From: Candidatus Mycolicibacterium alkanivorans
GTDB lineage: Bacteria; Actinomycetota; Actinomycetes; Mycobacteriales; Mycobacteriaceae
Assembly (NCBI RefSeq): GCF_022760805.1
Contig: NZ_JAIVFL010000001.1
Location: 1,364,001-1,428,000 of the forward strand
DNA length: 64,000 nt
Direction: 5' to 3'
The notes under the pieces: model-generated
Database searches by the model: none
Seen by the model: only the letters and a program-made list of their open reading frames with translations
Told to the model about the DNA's origin: nothing
In this document: positions 60,586-64,000 of the stretch, in pieces
Position numbering within the stretch: position 1 is the first letter of the stretch
Layout: every line of letters starts with the position of its first letter
Translations under genes and position numbers: made by a program

Positions 60586-60591
60586 TAGCGT
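60586..60591 (+). promoter_or_regulatory. Leaderless -10 box, MoxR-like gene
   Basis: TAGCGT, 6 bases before GTG 60598. Confidence 0.5.
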
Positions 60592-60597
60592 GGAGAG

Positions 60598-61980
60598 GTG
60601 ACCTCACCTGACACCCTCCCCCGAACCCTCGGTGAACTGCGCGCCTCCGGCCATCGGGAGCGCGGCGTCAAGGACGAGATCCGGGAGAACCTGCTCGCCG
60701 CGCTGTCCGAAGGAAAAGGTGTCTGGCCAGGCATTTTCGGCTTCGAGGACACCGTTCTGCCGCAGCTGGAGCGGGCGCTGATCGCCGGCCACGACTTCGT
60801 CCTGCTCGGCGAGCGTGGCCAGGGCAAGACCCGCCTGCTGCGCTCGCTGCAGAACCTGCTCGACGAGTGGACGCCGGTGATCGCCGGCGCCGAGTTCGGT
60901 GAGCACCCCTACACACCGATCACCCCGGAGTCGATCCGCCGGGCTGCCGAGCTCGGCGACGCGCTGCCGGTGATCTGGCGCCATCGCAGTGAGCGCTACT
61001 ACGAGAAGCTCGCGACCCCCGATACCAGCGTGGCCGACCTGGTCGGCGACATCGATCCGATCAAGGTCGCCGAAGGCCGGACCCTGGGTGACCCGGAGAC
61101 CATCGCCTACGGCCTCATCCCTCGGGCGCACCGAGGCATCGTCGCCGTCAATGAGCTGCCCGACCTGGCCGAGCGCATCCAGGTCTCGATGCTCAACGTC
61201 ATGGAGGAGCGCGACATCCAGGTCCGCGGCTACACGCTGCGCCTACCGCTGGACGTGCTCGTTGTGGCCAGTGCGAACCCCGAGGACTACACCAACCGCG
61301 GGCGCATCATCACCCCGCTCAAGGACCGCTTCGGCGCCGAGATCCGCACCCACTACCCGCGTGAGCTCGACGCGGAGGTCGGCGTGATCGGTCAGGAGGC
61401 GCACCTGTCAGCGCAGGTTCCGATCTATCTGATGCATATCATCGCCCGGTTCGCCCGCTATCTTCGCGAGTCCAACTCTGTCGACCAGCGTTCGGGAGTG
61501 TCGGCGCGGTTCGCGATCGCCGCGGCCGAAACGGTCGCCGCCTCGGCCCGCCATCGCGGCGCGGTGCTCGGCGAGGACCAACCGGTGGCGCGGGTGGTCG
61601 ACCTGGGCACGGTGATCGACGTGCTGCGCGGAAAGCTCGAGTTCGAGTCCGGTGAAGAGGGCCGTGAGCAGGCGGTGCTGGAACACCTGCTGCGGCGCGC
61701 CACCGCCGACACGGCGCAGCGGGAGCTCGGTGGGATCGATGTCGGCCCGGTGGTGGCCGCGGTCGAGGGCGGTTCCGCGGTGACGACGGGCGAGCGGGTG
61801 TCGGCCAAGGACGTGCTGGCCGCGTTGCCCGACCTGCCGGTGATCGACGCGATCGCCGAGCGGCTCGGCGCCGAGTCCGACGGCGAGCGTGCCGCCGCAC
61901 TCGAATTGGCGCTCGAGGCGCTGTATCTGGCCAAGCGTATCGACAAGGTGACCGGCGAAGGCGAAACCGTCTATGGCTGA
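60598..61980 (+). CDS. MoxR/magnesium-chelatase-like AAA ATPase (Rv0958 type)
   Basis: 460 aa AAA+ ATPase. Walker A GERGQGKTR near residue 72, Walker B-type GIVAVNELPDLAERIQVSMLN, sensor 1 VASANPEDYTNRGRIITPLKDRFG. The C-terminal ~150 residues are a helical lid. MoxR proteins act with a VWA partner, here encoded next with an 8-base overlap, as chaperone-like complexes that load metal or assemble enzymes; client unknown. Earlier annotations call it a magnesium chelatase, but no bacteriochlorophyll pathway is implied. Confidence 0.92.
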   Translation: MTSPDTLPRTLGELRASGHRERGVKDEIRENLLAALSEGKGVWPGIFGFEDTVLPQLERALIAGHDFVLLGERGQGKTRLLRSLQNLLDEWTPVIAGAEFGEHPYTPITPESIRRAAELGDALPVIWRHRSERYYEKLATPDTSVADLVGDIDPIKVAEGRTLGDPETIAYGLIPRAHRGIVAVNELPDLAERIQVSMLNVMEERDIQVRGYTLRLPLDVLVVASANPEDYTNRGRIITPLKDRFGAEIRTHYPRELDAEVGVIGQEAHLSAQVPIYLMHIIARFARYLRESNSVDQRSGVSARFAIAAAETVAASARHRGAVLGEDQPVARVVDLGTVIDVLRGKLEFESGEEGREQAVLEHLLRRATADTAQRELGGIDVGPVVAAVEGGSAVTTGERVSAKDVLAALPDLPVIDAIAERLGAESDGERAAALELALEALYLAKRIDKVTGEGETVYG

Positions 61981-64000
61981 TTCCAAGCGCGCGCACGCGC
62001 ACGACTCCCGGTATTCGGCGTACACCGGGGGTCCGGATCCGCTGGCGCCGCCGGTGGATCTGCGGGAGGCCCTCGAGCAGATCGGCCAGGACGTGATGGA
62101 GGGCACATCGCCGCGCCGGGCGCTGTCGGAGTTGCTGCGCCGCGGCACCAGGAACATGCGCGGCGCGGACCGGCTTGCCGCCGAGGCCAACCGTAGACGT
62201 CGAGAGTTGTTGAACCGCAACAACCTTGACGGCACCCTGCGGGAGATCAAGAAGCTGCTCGACGAGGCCGTGCTGGCCGAGCGCAAGGAGTTGGCACGCG
62301 CCCTCGACGACGACGCCCGCTTCGCCGAACTGCAGATCGAGTCGCTGTCACCGTCGCCGGCCAAGGCGGTTCAGGAACTGTCCGACTACGACTGGCGAAG
62401 CCCCGAGGCGCGCCAGAAGTACGACCAGATCACGGATCTGCTGGGCCGCGAGATGCTCGATCAGCGCTTCGCCGGCATGAAGCAGGCACTGGAGAACGCC
62501 ACCGACTCCGACCGCCAGGCCGTCAACGAGATGCTCGACGACCTGAACGACTTGCTGGACAAGCATTCTCGCGGAGCGGACAGCCCGGACGACTTTCAAA
62601 ACTTCATGCGCAAGCACGGCCAGTACTTCCCGGAGAACCCGCGCAATATCGAGGAGCTGCTGGATTCGCTGGCCAAGCGGGCCGCTGCCGCGCAACGATT
62701 CCGCAACAGCCTGACCCCCGACCAACGCGCCGAGCTGGATGCCTTGGCGCAGCAGGCATTCGGCTCGACGGAGCTGATGAATGCGCTCAATCGGCTGGAC
62801 GCCCACTTGCAGGCGGCCCGACCGGGCGAGGACTGGGACGGTTCCCCGGAGTTCACCGGCGACAACCCGCTCGGCATGGGGGAGGGCGCCCAGGCGCTCT
62901 CAGACATCGCCGAACTCGAGCAGCTCGCCGAACAGCTCTCGCAGAGTTACGCGGGCGCGACGACGGACGACGTCGACCTCGACGCGCTGGCCCGTCAACT
63001 GGGTGACCAGGCCGCGATCGACGCCCGCACGCTGGCCGGACTCGAGCGCGCACTGATGAGTCAGGGCTTCCTGGACCGCGGGTCCGACGGCCGGTGGCGG
63101 CTGTCGCCCAAGGCCATGCGTCAGCTCGGGCAGGCCGCGCTTCGTGATGTGGCGCAACAGCTTTCGGGCCGTCACGGTGAGCGGGACACTCGCCGTGCGG
63201 GCGCGGCCGGCGAGCTCACCGGAGCGACGCGGCCGTGGGCGTTCGGTGACACCGAGCCGTGGAACGTCACCCGCACCTTGACCAACGCGGTGCTGCGCCG
63301 CGCCGGAGGGCAGGAGCGAAGCGACCCGGGAATTGGCAGGGGCACCGAGGACACCGACGGTCCGCTGCAGATCGCAGTGGAGGATGTCGAGGTGTCGGAG
63401 ACCGAGACGCGCACCCAGGCCGCGGTGGCCCTGCTGGTCGACACCTCGTTCTCGATGGTGATGGAGAACCGGTGGCTGCCGATGAAGCAGACCGCCCTGG
63501 CGCTCAACCACCTGGTCAGCACCCGGTTCCGCTCCGACGCGCTGCAGATCGTCGCGTTCGGCCGCTACGCGCGAACCGTGACGGCGGCCGAACTCACCGG
63601 ACTCGAAGCCGTCTACGAGCAGGGCACCAACCTGCACCACGCGCTCGCGCTGGCCGTGCGTCATCTGCGCCGGCATCCCAACGCGCAACCGGTGGTGCTG
63701 GTGGTCACCGACGGCGAGCCGACCGCGCACCTCGAGGACTTCGACGGCCAGGGCTCCTCGGTGTTCTTTGACTACCCGCCGCATCCGCGCACCATCGCCC
63801 ACACCGTGCGCGGTTTCGACGAGGTGGCCCGGTTGCGGGCACAGGTGACAATTTTCAGGTTGGGAAACGATCCGGGGCACGCCCGGTTCATCGATCAGGT
63901 TGCTCGGCGGGTCGAGGGCCGGGTCGTCGTTCCCGATCTCGGCGGGCTCGGCGCGGCAGTCGTCGGCGACTATCTCCGGTCCCGTCGACGGCGCCGTTGA
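61973..64000 (+). CDS. VWA-domain protein, MoxR partner (Rv0959 type)
   Basis: 675 aa, complete; its stop is the last three bases of the window. Long helical, Gln/Arg/Asp-rich N-terminal part (about 1-470, coiled-coil-like), then a C-terminal von Willebrand A domain with the metal site LVDTSFSM (DxSxS), a conserved Thr in YEQGTNLHHAL and Asp in VTDGEPT. Ends in a run of five Arg. Orthologue of M. tuberculosis Rv0959. Confidence 0.93.
   Translation: MADSKRAHAHDSRYSAYTGGPDPLAPPVDLREALEQIGQDVMEGTSPRRALSELLRRGTRNMRGADRLAAEANRRRRELLNRNNLDGTLREIKKLLDEAVLAERKELARALDDDARFAELQIESLSPSPAKAVQELSDYDWRSPEARQKYDQITDLLGREMLDQRFAGMKQALENATDSDRQAVNEMLDDLNDLLDKHSRGADSPDDFQNFMRKHGQYFPENPRNIEELLDSLAKRAAAAQRFRNSLTPDQRAELDALAQQAFGSTELMNALNRLDAHLQAARPGEDWDGSPEFTGDNPLGMGEGAQALSDIAELEQLAEQLSQSYAGATTDDVDLDALARQLGDQAAIDARTLAGLERALMSQGFLDRGSDGRWRLSPKAMRQLGQAALRDVAQQLSGRHGERDTRRAGAAGELTGATRPWAFGDTEPWNVTRTLTNAVLRRAGGQERSDPGIGRGTEDTDGPLQIAVEDVEVSETETRTQAAVALLVDTSFSMVMENRWLPMKQTALALNHLVSTRFRSDALQIVAFGRYARTVTAAELTGLEAVYEQGTNLHHALALAVRHLRRHPNAQPVVLVVTDGEPTAHLEDFDGQGSSVFFDYPPHPRTIAHTVRGFDEVARLRAQVTIFRLGNDPGHARFIDQVARRVEGRVVVPDLGGLGAAVVGDYLRSRRRRR

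Noticed and set aside
60598..64000. Magnesium chelatase for chlorophyll-type synthesis
   Set aside because: Arrangement is MoxR plus VWA only, with no porphyrin-chelatase large subunit nearby.

Overview
The window is high-GC DNA from a mycobacterium. Gene content and order follow the Mycobacterium tuberculosis segment Rv0903c to Rv0960 closely: prrA, accD3, echA6, a metallo-beta-lactamase fold gene, a beta-lactamase-like lipoprotein, ctpE, the Rv0909/Rv0910 pair, ku, ligD, an Fpg-like glycosylase, pgi, chorismate mutase, uvrD1, an M23 peptidase, sucCD, the 34 kDa antigen homologue, perM, purN, purH, vapBC9-like genes, and a MoxR/VWA pair. Genes that M. tuberculosis lacks or has shortened are also present (stand-alone rnhA, cobF, a full-length Fpg-like protein, a sugar PTS gene). 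This suggests a non-tuberculous, probably environmental species. Naming is by recognition of protein sequence and gene order; no database search was run.

Layout. 1-12.9 kb: PrrA regulator, a heterodimeric ABC exporter, a phosphoribosyltransferase, then lipid and metal genes (accD3, echA6, ctpE) and a small toxin-antitoxin-like pair. 13-19.5 kb: a DosR-like response regulator with a broken DosS-like sensor gene, a divergent universal stress protein sharing a DosR-type operator, and a K+ channel with two RCK modules. 19.5-28.7 kb: an accessory stretch with several decayed genes, a tandem HxlR regulator, a frameshifted PTS transporter, one tRNA-Arg, and a cluster of small secreted proteins. 26-33.7 kb: Ku and LigD (non-homologous end joining), a 13E12-family HNH protein, RNase HI. 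33.7-41.9 kb: propionyl-CoA ligase, a P1B-5 metal ATPase with a C-terminal hemerythrin domain, an MFS exporter, cobF and an Fpg-like glycosylase. 42-64 kb: mostly housekeeping genes (pgi, aldehyde dehydrogenase, acyltransferase, chorismate mutase, uvrD1, sucCD, purNH), ending with vapBC and a MoxR/VWA operon that is complete at base 64000.

Regulation. Many genes have a TANNNT -10 box only 6-8 bases before an ATG or GTG, the arrangement of leaderless mycobacterial transcripts. Chorismate mutase instead has a long leader. It encodes a 20-residue peptide with Phe-Phe-His-Gly-Tyr and contains three mutually exclusive stems, which is the architecture of a ribosome-mediated attenuator; this is the most interesting candidate in the window. 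Two CRP-like palindromes lie upstream of sucC.

Gene decay. At least eight loci are broken or shortened. They include two with clean in-frame internal deletions that remove catalytic residues (beta-lactamase-like lipoprotein, SDR) and two with single-base losses (PTS permease, P1B ATPase). Some of the latter could be sequencing errors in homopolymer runs.
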